Source of the DNA: Saprospiraceae bacterium | Lineage (GTDB): Bacteria; Bacteroidota; Bacteroidia; Chitinophagales; Saprospiraceae | DNA: 48,620 bases | Reading direction: 5' to 3' | Assembly: GCA_026983735.1 (NCBI GenBank) | Contig: JALSTN010000194.1 | Span: 1 to 48,620 of the forward strand | Shown here: positions 35,379 to 46,000 of the stretch, in pieces | How positions within the stretch are numbered: the first letter of the stretch is position 1 | Layout: every line of letters begins with the position of its first letter | Position numbers and translations under genes: made by a program | The notes under the pieces: model-generated | What the model was told of the DNA's origin: nothing | Seen by the model: only the letters and a program-made list of their open reading frames with translations | Databases searched by the model: none

Positions 35379-37007
35379 ATGAAAATGAAAAAAAAATACG
35401 ATATTATCATTGCAGGAGCAGGAATTGTTGGGAATACACTGGCCAAAATTTTTTCAACCAATAACTTAAATGTTTTATTGCTAGAACAAGGCAAGCATCC
35501 AAGATTCTCATTAGGAGAATCTATGCTTCCTCAAAGTGCTATTTGGCCATTTATGATAGGGGAATATTATGGAATAGATGAAATTAAACATTTAAGTAAT
35601 GCAGAAGCTATTATTGAAAATATCACCTCTAACTGTGGCGTAAAACATTCCATTGGATTCATATATCACGAAGCCAATGAAAGACCTGATGGGGATAAAA
35701 TACACCAATTAATTCCACCAAGTATGCCTTTTTATTCAGAAAGCCATTTACTTCGGGAGGACATTGACGATTATTTATTTACTGTGGCAAAGGATGCTGG
35801 TACAGATTCCTATGAGGAAACAACTATTACCGGAGTAGAAATACTAGAAGATAAAGTTGTTGTTACTACGAATAAAAATACATTCTATGGAAAGTACTAT
35901 ATTGATTCTACAGGTAAAAATTCATTATTAGCAAAAGAAAAAAAATATAGAAATCCAGTACCCAATTTAAAATCAAATTCGCGTGCTATTTTTACTCATT
36001 TTGAGGGATTAGAACCGATAGATATGTTGATAAATGAAGAAGATCATCCAAAGCAAAACAATCAGCTACATCACGGTACATTGCATCACGTTTTCGATGG
36101 AGGTTGGATTTGGGTTATCCCTTTTGACAACCATCATAAATCGAGTTCAAAACTAGCAAGTGTAGGACTAATGTTAGATCCCGAAAAGTTTCCTTTCAAC
36201 GATAAAGTTAGTGCTGAAGAGGAGTTCCACAGCATCATTGATCAATTTCCAATGATTAGTGAGCATTTAAAAGCCGGGAAGAATGTTCGCCCTTGGATTA
36301 GGTCTTCTGGGAACCTGCAATATTCATCAAATCAAAGTGTGGGACACCGGCATATGATTACAAATAACACGTATGGTTTTGTTGGGCCACTTTATTCTAA
36401 TGGACTTATAAATTGTTTTGAAACAGTATTTTATGCTTCAAAGATCATTTTAAATGCGTTTGAAAATGACGACTATTCACTAGAGCAATTCCAACCGATT
36501 GAGAAATTGCATAGAAAACAACTACTTGATTCCGACTTTATGATCTCCAATGCTTATAAGGCCATGAAGAGTTTTAAAACATGGAACGCATGGACTCAAT
36601 TGTGGCTTGGGCAGGCTCTTTTTCATGACCTTTGCTTACAGCGATTGTGTTTTAAGTATTTCGAAAGTGGAGATAAATCAATCTTTGAGCATCTTATTAT
36701 AGACGGAAGATCTGGTGATGATGCTCCATTTATGGATAAAAAGAAATTGATGTTTTATAAAGTAGAACAGACGCTGAATGATTTCGCGGCAAATAACATT
36801 GATGACGAGGAAGCCAGCTCCATAATGCTGAAAGAACTTCAAGAACAAGATTGGTTACCAAAGCATGTTTATGATTGGGGTAATCCATTGTCAAGAAATG
36901 TAGATTTTACAAATATAGAGTTAGTTAAAAGTTTTATCGGATGGGGAATGAATGATGCGCCCGAAGATATTCAAGCTAATTTATTTGATTTTAAGGTTCC
37001 CTTTTAG
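35379..37007 (+). CDS. FAD-dependent halogenase-like oxidoreductase
   Basis: This 542-aa flavoprotein has an N-terminal FAD-binding GAGIVG motif (13-18) with the strand pattern IIIAGAGIVGNTLA, and FSLGESMLP (43-51), which is shared by flavin-dependent halogenases and geranylgeranyl-reductase-type monooxygenases. At about residues 241-248 GGWIWVIPF matches the GWxWxIP signature of halogenases, and FVGPLYSNGL resembles their second FAD motif. I therefore infer a flavin halogenase-like enzyme using reduced flavin; halogenation itself, the substrate and the catalytic Lys are not verified. No flavin reductase gene is in the window. It is unusual that it lies between genes for secreted surface proteins, separated by 127 bp on the left and 271 bp on the right. 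Confidence 0.72.
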   Translation: MKMKKKYDIIIAGAGIVGNTLAKIFSTNNLNVLLLEQGKHPRFSLGESMLPQSAIWPFMIGEYYGIDEIKHLSNAEAIIENITSNCGVKHSIGFIYHEANERPDGDKIHQLIPPSMPFYSESHLLREDIDDYLFTVAKDAGTDSYEETTITGVEILEDKVVVTTNKNTFYGKYYIDSTGKNSLLAKEKKYRNPVPNLKSNSRAIFTHFEGLEPIDMLINEEDHPKQNNQLHHGTLHHVFDGGWIWVIPFDNHHKSSSKLASVGLMLDPEKFPFNDKVSAEEEFHSIIDQFPMISEHLKAGKNVRPWIRSSGNLQYSSNQSVGHRHMITNNTYGFVGPLYSNGLINCFETVFYASKIILNAFENDDYSLEQFQPIEKLHRKQLLDSDFMISNAYKAMKSFKTWNAWTQLWLGQALFHDLCLQRLCFKYFESGDKSIFEHLIIDGRSGDDAPFMDKKKLMFYKVEQTLNDFAANNIDDEEASSIMLKELQEQDWLPKHVYDWGNPLSRNVDFTNIELVKSFIGWGMNDAPEDIQANLFDFKVPF

Positions 37008-37278
37008 ATGTAGTCTAACTTAAATACTTGGGTCTTCTGAATTCGATTAGTTATTATTGTTTTTAAGACGTAGCATAAGAATAGATAACTTATGCCTAAG
37101 CTGCATTGTATTGCATGGAGCTATCCTATGCTGTTGATGTATGGAACTAGCTATCATTCAATATGCACATTTTACATTTTTTTACATTTATTAAAATTAT
37201 TTTAATGGTATTAGTGGGCCTTGCACTCCATCTTTGAGGCAAATATTAATAGTTGATTTCAAAGCAAAAAATAGAGTA

Positions 37279-39360
37279 ATGAAAAAATATTTAATTTTAT
37301 GTATAATCACAATTTTATCGATTAGTGGACTTCTTGGACAGCGATCAAATAGTGAAAAATCTACGTACAAGCTACATTTATTAGGCTATTATGCAGGAGA
37401 TAAAGTACTATTAAGGTGGGCCCCATCTGATTATATACAATGGAAGGAAATGACTAAGAGCGGCGTAAGACTACAGAGGGCTACTTTACCGGATTCTTAT
37501 AATGCGTTAGATGCGTATGATTATGACCCTTCATTTGATCATATTGTAAAAGCATTGCCAAAAGATGACCAGATATGGAAGAATTTAGTCGAGAAAGATG
37601 GATATGCAATTGCTGGCTGGGCATCACTGTACAAGGATCGTCCAGAGGTGTCGGGTGGAGTTGTCGCTAGACTGAAGTCTCAAGACAATTCAGATAAGAA
37701 AGCTTTTTTTACTGCTATGATCGCCGCTGACCATTCTCATCCAACTTCTATTGCAATGGGATTGGGATGGGAAGATTTTACTATACAACAAGGACGGAAA
37801 TATCTTTATAAGGTTAGTGATATATCAGATCCATCTGTATTTGCACTAATGCTGGTTGATTGTTCTAATGAATATAAACTAGAAACTCCTTTCAGTCCAT
37901 TAACTATTTCAAAAGACAAGGCGGTAACAATATCATGGCCTAGAGGATTCAATGGCGGCACATTTACTTCCTATTACATTGAAAGAGCGAACGCCATAAA
38001 TGGTGAATACAGGCGACTTACAGATAAGCCTTTTTTGGATATAAATCCAAATCCTGAAGATACTTTGTCAAATACAGTATATTTCATTGATTCTGTTCCT
38101 GCTAATTACAAGCCCTACTACTATAGGCTCATAGGAATAAACCCATTTGGTATAGAGAGTAATCCATCGGAACCCGTTATGGGAATGGGACGAGACCTCA
38201 CACCTCCTAGCGGTATTATTGGATTACAAGCGATCCCCCAAAAGAACTCAGCGGTCAAACTCACATGGCAAAAAAAAATAAAGGAATCTGACTTCAAAGG
38301 GTATTTTGTTTTGAAATCGGAGAAGATGAACGGGCCATATTATGTCCTTAATGAAGATATTCTCCCGTTCGAACAAATGCATTATATTGATACAAATGTG
38401 GACCCAAAAGCCTATAATTTTTACAAAGTTTCAGTGGTAGATACGGCTGGAAATATCTTCGAAAGCCTACCTACATTTGCTATGATTGAAGATCATTCAC
38501 CACCGCCTACTCCAAAACTTCTTCACGGTTCAATAGATTCAAATGGTATCGTGGTTATACATTGGGCGCCAGTAGATGACCCCTATGTTATAGGTTATAA
38601 AGTATACAGTTCAAATAGCCCAAATCATACATTTATTATGAAATCGGGGGATATTCTTACAGATACTTTCTACAGTGAGAGAGTTACCCTACGTACGCTA
38701 AGTGAAATAATTATTTACAAAGTAGCAGCTGTTAATAATGGATTTGGGTATTCTGAGTTATCTGAAGGGCTAGAGTTAAAACGGCCGGACATTGTACCCC
38801 CAAGTTCGGGTGCATTCAAAGACTACCTGGTATCCGGAGATATAGTGCAGTTAACTTGGGCAAGATCAAATAGTGGCGATTTGGAGTACCAAGAATTATG
38901 GCGTAAGGATGCTAGTCATCCTTGGGCAAAAATTTCGAAGCTAGATAAAACAACGGAGAATTATCAAGATGTTGAATTGACCCCTGGCTTAGAATATAGT
39001 TACGCATTGCGTGCAGTTGATGATGATGGACTCCATTCAGAGTTTTCAAAGCCAGTGCATATAAGTACTGCAGAGTATGTGAAGGTAAAACCCATTCATA
39101 AGTTGATGTTATCCTACAACAAGGAGGCAAATACTCTTGAAGTAAAGTGGGATTATTCCCAATCGAGTAATTTTAGCTTTGTACTTTATCGAAGTAAAAA
39201 TTCTAAGGAGATAGTAAGTTATAAACATCTGACTAGTGGAACCAAATTCATAGATAAAAACATCGAACCAAATAATAGCTATACCTATGCATTACGTGTC
39301 ATTGATAAGGACGGTTTTGAAAGTAATGTTTCTAAGTTAACAACGATTGAAACTCGTTAA
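37279..39360 (+). CDS. Secreted fibronectin type III-repeat protein
   Basis: The start is placed at ATG 37279 because it begins a signal peptide MKKYLILCIITILSISGLLG ending near LGQ; an upstream TTG extension would bury it. The 693-aa product has an N-terminal unrecognised domain (about 20-205) and then five fibronectin III-like units. Each has a (V/I)xLxW strand and a YYxxxxV-type strand: AVTISWPRG, AVKLTWQKK, IVVIHWAPV, IVQLTWARS and LEVKWDYS, with phrases such as YSYALRAVDDDGL and YTYALRVIDKDGF. No enzyme motif or T9SS sorting domain was seen. The protein likely contributes to an outer-surface or exported complex with its neighbours. Confidence 0.82.
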   Translation: MKKYLILCIITILSISGLLGQRSNSEKSTYKLHLLGYYAGDKVLLRWAPSDYIQWKEMTKSGVRLQRATLPDSYNALDAYDYDPSFDHIVKALPKDDQIWKNLVEKDGYAIAGWASLYKDRPEVSGGVVARLKSQDNSDKKAFFTAMIAADHSHPTSIAMGLGWEDFTIQQGRKYLYKVSDISDPSVFALMLVDCSNEYKLETPFSPLTISKDKAVTISWPRGFNGGTFTSYYIERANAINGEYRRLTDKPFLDINPNPEDTLSNTVYFIDSVPANYKPYYYRLIGINPFGIESNPSEPVMGMGRDLTPPSGIIGLQAIPQKNSAVKLTWQKKIKESDFKGYFVLKSEKMNGPYYVLNEDILPFEQMHYIDTNVDPKAYNFYKVSVVDTAGNIFESLPTFAMIEDHSPPPTPKLLHGSIDSNGIVVIHWAPVDDPYVIGYKVYSSNSPNHTFIMKSGDILTDTFYSERVTLRTLSEIIIYKVAAVNNGFGYSELSEGLELKRPDIVPPSSGAFKDYLVSGDIVQLTWARSNSGDLEYQELWRKDASHPWAKISKLDKTTENYQDVELTPGLEYSYALRAVDDDGLHSEFSKPVHISTAEYVKVKPIHKLMLSYNKEANTLEVKWDYSQSSNFSFVLYRSKNSKEIVSYKHLTSGTKFIDKNIEPNNSYTYALRVIDKDGFESNVSKLTTIETR

Positions 39361-39386
39361 AATTACAGTTCTTTAAAAATAATATA

Positions 39387-41078
39387 ATGTATAGTTATCT
39401 AAAATGTTGTGTACCTCTCTTAATATTCTACATTGGGTGTACATCAACTCTCATCAAGGCACAGTATCCGTATACAACAACAGCTAAAAGCAAGCATGCC
39501 TTAGGTATAAGAGGAAGTATAGGGGCTGGCACACAATTGTACAATGCATTTGGAATAGAAGATCGAAACGTTAGTCCCATGTGGAATATTTATGGCTCAG
39601 CTGTTGTTTCGATATATAATCGTTATACACTTCCTTTTAGCTTTACCATTGGTAGATATGGTATAGATGGAAGTTACCCCACTTTTAAACAATTAGGATT
39701 TAGTCCTACCTATAAATGGATAACTGTTCACTTAGGATGGAGAAATATGATGTTTTCCAAATATACTTTAGGTGGGCAGACATTTTTAGGTGTTGGGGTA
39801 GAGCTTAAGCCTGGAATATTTAGGTTCTCAGCAATGAAAGGAAGATTTAGAAAACCGCTTAATTACGATAGCAATAAAAAATATTCAAATAAATTACCTG
39901 TCTACAAGAGGGAGGGGTATGCATTTAAAGTCGGAGTAGGATCAGCTGAATCATTCTTTGATGTTATCTTTTTTAAGGGTAAAGATGACCCTGAATCTGT
40001 AGATAAATTAAACCAAGATAGTTTACCTACTCCAGGAGAAAATGCTGTATTTGGAATTAATTCAAAACTTAGGATAAATGATCACATTAGAATCTTTACA
40101 GAAGCAGCAGGTAGCTTGTACACGCGTGATGTAAATGCAAGTGAGATTGAGAATAATTTATCCATCAATGCAAAAAAAGTTTTTACCCCCAGATTATCAA
40201 GTCGTATCAATTATGCTTTCAAAGCAGGGGTTTCCTTCTCACAGAGTTTATGGAATATCGGCATTTCTTATGAAAAAATTATGCCTGAATATGCAAGTAT
40301 GGGGGCTTATTATTTCAAAGATGATATTGAACGAATTAATATTTCTCCGACTTTAATTCTATTTAATAATAAGTTAAGATTTAGTGGTTCCTTCGGTTTA
40401 CAACGTAACAATCTACTAGGAGTTAAGCGAGAAACAACCAAAAATATCATAGGTAGAGGAAATATTTCATATCAGATGAATGAGGTCTTTGGTATAAATG
40501 CTTCTTTCAATTCTTTTAATCTAAAACAGGAGGATGGAAATTCAGTTTTAAACGATACATTCAGAGTAGCTCAAATAAACTCCAGCTATAGTATAGCTCC
40601 TTACTGGAATTGGGTCAAAGACTCAACATTAGTACAGTCGGTTACTGCAAGTGCTAACTTTCAAAACCTCAATGATAGAAATCCATTTACAAGAGAATTT
40701 ACAGACATGTCGACGTGGTTTGTGAATAGTACATATGTTCGTTCCTTGCCGATTAAAGGAATTAACATGAATATAGGTGCTAATTATAATATAATAATGT
40801 TATCGGAATATACTGCCATTCGATTTGGAGGAACTTTAGGGTCTGGGATACTTTCAAAAGATGAAAAATGGGGTCTAAACGCATCTACCACTTTTAATCT
40901 GAGCTCTATAGATCACTTATCAGATGGTTTCGTGTTGTCGGGTAATACTTCGATGACTTACAATTTAACTAAAAAACGATCGCTTACGTTTAGCGCATCC
41001 GTATTATGGAATAATTCTCAAAAATTTGATAATTATACAGAAATTATAGCAAATCTAAATATTTCACAATCATTTTAA
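39387..41078 (+). CDS. Outer-membrane beta-barrel protein, predicted
   Basis: This 563-aa protein has an N-terminal signal peptide ending near IKAQ (residues 24-27). The rest alternates aromatic and polar residues in strand pairs with Gly turns: SFTIGRYGIDGS, LHLGWRNMMFS-like, TLGGQTFLGVGVEL, AFKVGVGSAESFFDVIFF, RINYAFKAGVSFSQSLW and GLNASTTFNLSS. It ends in LNISQSF with a terminal aromatic. The length suggests a barrel of about 22-26 strands. No homologous family was recognised. It follows the fibronectin III gene by 26 bases and precedes the T9SS-sorted gene by 10 bases, so it is in an operon with both and could be the outer-membrane anchor or channel of the complex. Confidence 0.72.
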   Translation: MYSYLKCCVPLLIFYIGCTSTLIKAQYPYTTTAKSKHALGIRGSIGAGTQLYNAFGIEDRNVSPMWNIYGSAVVSIYNRYTLPFSFTIGRYGIDGSYPTFKQLGFSPTYKWITVHLGWRNMMFSKYTLGGQTFLGVGVELKPGIFRFSAMKGRFRKPLNYDSNKKYSNKLPVYKREGYAFKVGVGSAESFFDVIFFKGKDDPESVDKLNQDSLPTPGENAVFGINSKLRINDHIRIFTEAAGSLYTRDVNASEIENNLSINAKKVFTPRLSSRINYAFKAGVSFSQSLWNIGISYEKIMPEYASMGAYYFKDDIERINISPTLILFNNKLRFSGSFGLQRNNLLGVKRETTKNIIGRGNISYQMNEVFGINASFNSFNLKQEDGNSVLNDTFRVAQINSSYSIAPYWNWVKDSTLVQSVTASANFQNLNDRNPFTREFTDMSTWFVNSTYVRSLPIKGINMNIGANYNIIMLSEYTAIRFGGTLGSGILSKDEKWGLNASTTFNLSSIDHLSDGFVLSGNTSMTYNLTKKRSLTFSASVLWNNSQKFDNYTEIIANLNISQSF

Positions 41079-41088
41079 ATCCATTATT

Positions 41089-42453
41089 ATGTCAACTAAA
41101 CTTCATTTATTAATTGCAAGCTTTATCGTATCATTTCTCATTTTAAATATGGGAGAACTCTATGGTCAAGCAGGAAAACAAATAACTTATAAACCGGATA
41201 GTCTTGTATGCACTCAAGTTCCAAAGAAAATCGTAGTTACATTTAATTGCTTTTTTAATGGAAAGGTTAAATTGGAGATAGCAAATGACACACATAAAGT
41301 GTTTAAGATTTTATCGGTCAGTAATGTCGTGAAGGGGGTATTCGATTTTAAATATAAACTAAAGGCAGTTGCTCCCGATTCTCTTTTGTTACGCATCAAA
41401 GTTTTAGAAAGTGATGATCCAACGGGGTGCGCACTAGTAGGAAAGATATTTCATTCTGGTATGAAAACAAGATGCAAATGTGGGCCGATTATAACTTTAA
41501 TTAACAAAACAGATGAAAAATGTTATCAATGTAAGGATGGATTCATTCATGTTGAAGCTACAGGTATGAAAAAACCAATAAAATATGAATGGGACAATGG
41601 GTTGACCGGAAATATTATTATGGATTTAGAACCTGGGAGTTATTTCTTAAAGTGTACAGGAGCAAATAAGGAAAAATGTTCTGCCACTTTCACTACAAAT
41701 ATTGAAGCGTACCAATGTCCTCCAACGGAAGTGTCAGTCATTATTGAACCAACAAGCTGCAATAAGATTTGTGATGGATACGCCGAGATATTAGGATTAA
41801 AAAGTGGAGCTAAGATTAAAGAAGTTGAATGGAGTGATGGTTCAAAAGAATATGTAAGGACTGATTTATGCGCCGGGAATTACACAGTGATAGCTCGTTC
41901 AAAAGCCAATTGTCCGTATAGCCACCCAGTTCTCATAGAAGAACCAGATAAGTTGACTTTAAACGTGGTTGAGAAAACTAATGCTAATGAGCCTCATAAC
42001 GGAAAGATTAAGGTAAAAGCTCAAGGGGGATCTAAAAATTACCAATATTTTATTTATTTGGACAGTATGCAAGTGATGCACGACAGCCTTTTAAACGTTT
42101 ATGATAGTTTAGCTCCGGGCTGTTATCGTTTAGAAGTAAGAGACTTAAATGGCTGTTCAACTGTTATGGATAGTGTTTGCGTTGAAAATAGTACTGCCAC
42201 AACCCAAGTCCCAACGTCATATATTAGTGTCTACCCAAACCCGGCTTCGTCGTATCTATATATTGAAAACCATGAAGGTATTCATCTTAAATCTGTCAGT
42301 ATAACGAATGATTTAGGGGAAGTGCTTCTAATGTCTAAGTCCTTTATTAAGAATGGAATTGAACTACCATCTCAGTTAAGTGGTATTTACCAGTTAGAGA
42401 TTGTAACAGATGAAGGCATTTGGAGAGATCGGATTGTGATAATTGGCCATTGA
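41089..42453 (+). CDS. T9SS-secreted protein with SprB-like repeats and type A sorting domain
   Basis: This 454-aa protein has a signal peptide (about 1-27), an N-terminal domain (about 30-130) and then three SprB-like repeats (about 133-205, 214-285, 289-366) with the pattern Cys-x-G-x-I-x-V, W(D/S)(N/D)G, LxxGxYxLxxxxxN and a Cys-paired ending. The C-terminal sorting domain (about 375-454) starts with VYPNPASSYLYI and ends in a beta-sandwich, as required for translocation by the type IX secretion system (PorU/V/Q/Z) and anchoring at the cell surface. It is the only gene in the cluster with a visible T9SS signal. The downstream hairpin at 42556 probably marks the operon end. Confidence 0.85.
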   Translation: MSTKLHLLIASFIVSFLILNMGELYGQAGKQITYKPDSLVCTQVPKKIVVTFNCFFNGKVKLEIANDTHKVFKILSVSNVVKGVFDFKYKLKAVAPDSLLLRIKVLESDDPTGCALVGKIFHSGMKTRCKCGPIITLINKTDEKCYQCKDGFIHVEATGMKKPIKYEWDNGLTGNIIMDLEPGSYFLKCTGANKEKCSATFTTNIEAYQCPPTEVSVIIEPTSCNKICDGYAEILGLKSGAKIKEVEWSDGSKEYVRTDLCAGNYTVIARSKANCPYSHPVLIEEPDKLTLNVVEKTNANEPHNGKIKVKAQGGSKNYQYFIYLDSMQVMHDSLLNVYDSLAPGCYRLEVRDLNGCSTVMDSVCVENSTATTQVPTSYISVYPNPASSYLYIENHEGIHLKSVSITNDLGEVLLMSKSFIKNGIELPSQLSGIYQLEIVTDEGIWRDRIVIIGH

Positions 42454-42555
42454 TGGCTCTGACAATCCAACGTAGTATTGTTGTATTCGGAATGATTGAG
42501 TCTAAGTAGATGGTTTCTTTGTTAATTAGAAATCAGTAATTAGCACTTTAGTACG

Positions 42556-42600
42556 GTTCTTTTAATTTACCCGAGATTATTCCCGGGTAAATTAAAGAAC
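42556..42600. terminator. Strong hairpin between the T9SS-sorted gene and the HPt gene
   Basis: GTTCTTTTAATTTACCCG (42556-42573) pairs with CGGGTAAATTAAAGAAC (42584-42600), a 17-bp stem with one bulged T and a 10-nt loop. There is no clear T tract after it, so termination is inferred from position and stem strength; it may instead stabilise or process mRNA. It lies 103 bases after the stop and 38 bases before the HPt promoter. Confidence 0.65.
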
Positions 42601-42637
42601 TTATAAATCAAATGGTTCAGATTCGGATTCAAGGTAC

Positions 42638-42667
42638 TTGATGGATAAATTTTTTCATGTATATTTG
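42638..42667 (+). promoter_or_regulatory. Promoter of the HPt-hybrid kinase operon
   Basis: TTG at 42638-42640 is followed after 19 bases by TATATTTG (42660-42667), an exact -33/-7 match. Transcription would start near 42673, leaving about 23 nt before the HPt ATG. Confidence 0.75.
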
Positions 42668-42695
42668 AGCTCGTTGATAATTAATATGACCTAAA

Positions 42696-43031
42696 ATGAA
42701 TTTCAGCCAACTAAATGAGCTATTGGGCAGTCCAGTATTAATTCGTAAGTTTATTAAAAAATTTATTCTCCATACCCCGGAGATGGCTAATAAAATGAAA
42801 GATGCAATAGAGAGAAATGATTTTGATCAATTTATACTCAATGCACACAGTTTAAAATCTTTAGTTTCTTATTTGGGGCCTTCTGACTTATTGGACATCC
42901 TAAGTTTTTTTAATTGTTTAGATCCTTCTACGTCAGTCCGCAATGTTGAGATAAGAAAAAAAATGTGTACATTAGAGCTGGAATTACAAGATCTTATTGA
43001 GGAATTTATGGTGCATCTAAAGAAAAGTTGA
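42696..43031 (+). CDS. Stand-alone HPt phosphotransfer protein
   Basis: This 111-aa protein is a four-helix HPt domain with the phosphorylatable His in NAHSLKSLVSYLGP (H51), the usual HxLK signature. There is no receiver, kinase or membrane segment. It should shuttle a phosphoryl group between the hybrid kinase receiver and the output regulator. It lies 39 bases upstream of the hybrid kinase gene, which has a receiver but no HPt, so the pair complete one phosphorelay. It starts an operon behind a canonical promoter. Confidence 0.88.
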   Translation: MNFSQLNELLGSPVLIRKFIKKFILHTPEMANKMKDAIERNDFDQFILNAHSLKSLVSYLGPSDLLDILSFFNCLDPSTSVRNVEIRKKMCTLELELQDLIEEFMVHLKKS

Positions 43032-43070
43032 CCTTTAACCCTCTCCTGTGAATTAAATGTTAGTTATATT

Positions 43071-46000
43071 ATGTGTAGAGGTAATCGGGTAAGCTTTATA
43101 AAAGTGTTTTGCTTCCTTGTGGTCATTTCCATGGCTTTTGTTGTTCCTCGACTTAATGCCCAGTATAAGAAGGAAATATTTTTTAAACTTGGAGTAAGAG
43201 ATGGACTTCCACAAACACATGTATTTAGTATTGATACCGATCGAAAGGGATACATGTGGTTTTCCACTATGAATGGTCTTGGGAAATACGATGGGTTTAA
43301 ATTTGTAAATTATTATCATGATTCTAGTGATAGCTCAAGCTTGTCTTCTTCTTTTTGCTACCAATTCTTTGAAAGTGCAAATGGTCAAACCTATGTAGCA
43401 ACGACCAATGGGCTTAATATTATGACAGATAGAGTGCATGGAAAGTTTAAGAATTTCAAACATAATCCTAATGACAAAAATTCAATAAGTAATAATTCCG
43501 TGCGAGGTATTATAGATGGGCCAGATGGTAAAGTCTATGTTCTTACGGGTAAAGGTATTGACTTATTTGATCCTTACACGAATACTTTTACACATTATTT
43601 GCACCCGATGTTTGGGACTGATCGGCATTCCCCATGCATATATAGAGATAGCAATGGAGATGTGTGGGCCGGATCAGTAAATGGGTTATACCAACTTAAT
43701 AAAAAAGAGGGTAATTTGAATTTTTACCCTTTAAAAAGGCAGAATGGCTCATTTGTTCAAATAAATGAAATTCTACAAGATCATTCGGGTCAACTTTGGA
43801 TAGGAAGTTATAATGGTTTATATATTTTTAATACTCAAAATCATCAATTTATTCATTATGATTTGGATATAGAAGATATACTTGGAGTGAATGCATTTAT
43901 CGAGTGGAAGAAAGGCCAATTATACATAGGTACTTATAATTTAGGGGTCTTAGTCTTAGATACGAAAACTAAAAAGTTGATAGATCAGTTTAATTATCTT
44001 CCGGAAAATCCTGAAGGATTAGATGACTCCAATGTATATTCTATGAATACGGATCGATTCAATAATTTATGGATAGGGCTATTTAAAGGAGTAAATGTAT
44101 TATTAAATAACCCTTCTAAGTTCAAACAATATATTTTGACACCAGGAAAGGGCAACCCTAAAAACACAGTAGTTCGGATTCTTGCCGGGCAGGATTCTTC
44201 AGTTTGGCTGAGTACAATGAACGGAAATTTTGCAACTAATTTTAAAGAAGATTTTTTACAACCAGTGTTAAGGGAAAACACAAGTTCTCCTTCGTACGTG
44301 GCCATTACTTCCCTTGATAAGGATAAAAATAAAAATAGTTGGTTTTGCGTAAAAAAGAGTGGTTTATTTAAAATGGAAAAAGGCGCACCTATTTATAGAA
44401 ATATTGAGAATGGAGCATTTTTTAAGCACAGGCATTTATATTCCATTCGCATCGATCGCCACAATGATTCTCTGATTTGGATAGGTACTACCGGAGGGAT
44501 GGTAAGATACAACATTTTCACTAGAGACACCTTATGGTATTATCCCAAAAGGATAAATGCTACGGCATACAGCAATTATACGATGTCTGTAAGTCAAGAT
44601 GATGATGGTACAATATGGTATGGGAACTCAAATAGTATTTACCATTTGGATCCATCCAAGGATAAAACACAAGTATATCATAATAAGACCGGAGATTCTC
44701 TATCCTATCATGGGGGAGGAGTATACAATTTTCAGTTTACTAATGACAGAATTTACATAGGAGGAACCCACGCGTTTTCCTATTTCGATCGACAAAAAGG
44801 TATATTTAATAATTTTCCTAAGGGCAAACCACCCTACATTGGAGGATCAACTGGAATCCTCCTCGACCAAGAAGGAGATGTATGGATGTGTGCGGGGAAA
44901 GGCATTGTCCAATATGTGCCTGATTTGGATACTTTTAAACAGTATGAAATAATATATGAAAATGTGGGTGTGATTACATTCTCCTTTTATCGAACCAAGG
45001 ATGGAAAATTACTGTTTGGAGGATTTAATGGGATATTGGAAGTCGACCCTTTTCATATAAAAAAAGATACAATCCCCCCTAAGCTTGTTCTTTCAGAAGT
45101 CTCAATAATGAAACAACCAAAGCACTTTAATAAAGAGATAGAATACGTCTCCCAAGTTGACTTAGAAAAAAAGGAAAGTGCTTTGATTGAACTATCATTT
45201 ACTTCCCTTAATGATATATCACAGAGAGGAATTCACTATTTTTATAGTCTGAGTTCTTCTAAGAATAATGAATGGATAGATAATGGAACGGATAAAACTG
45301 CCGTATTTACGAATCTTCCACCAGGTAGATATGATTTTCAAGTAAAAGCCGTCAATTCGGATGGAATTCAATCTGAAAACGTGTTGCATGTTGGCATCAA
45401 CATTAAGCAGTCTCCTCAGTATTATTTGTGGTTAAGCCTCGGTGTAATTGCTTTTGGATTAATTGGTGTTTTACTTTATATTATTAGAGCACATACTATT
45501 AAGCTAAAGGCAGAACGAAAAGCTTCGCTTTATAAAAGTAAATTCTTAGCCAATATGAGCCATGAGATTAGAACCCCCATGAATGGCATATTGGGATTGA
45601 ATAAATTAATGTTGAAGACTGAGTTAAATGAAAAACAACATCGATATGTCTCTGCTATAAATCTATCTTGTGAGAATTTATTACTTATTATTAATGATAT
45701 TCTAGACCAAGCTAAAATTGAAAGTGGAAAACTTACAATTCAATATGAAGAGTTTAACTGGTATAGTATAATCGAGCAAGTAGGAGCCATTTTTGGACCT
45801 AAGATAAAGGAAAAAAAATTATTTTTCAAGGTTGAAATAGACGATGAATTGTATAAACTAGTTAAAGGAGATGGCACTCGGCTTTACCAAGTATTATCTA
45901 ACCTTGTCGGTAATGCTGTAAAATTTACTGATCAAGGAGGTGTTACGATTCGTGTTTCCCTAAATAGTGAAGAAGACAATAAGTATAATTTAAGATTTGA

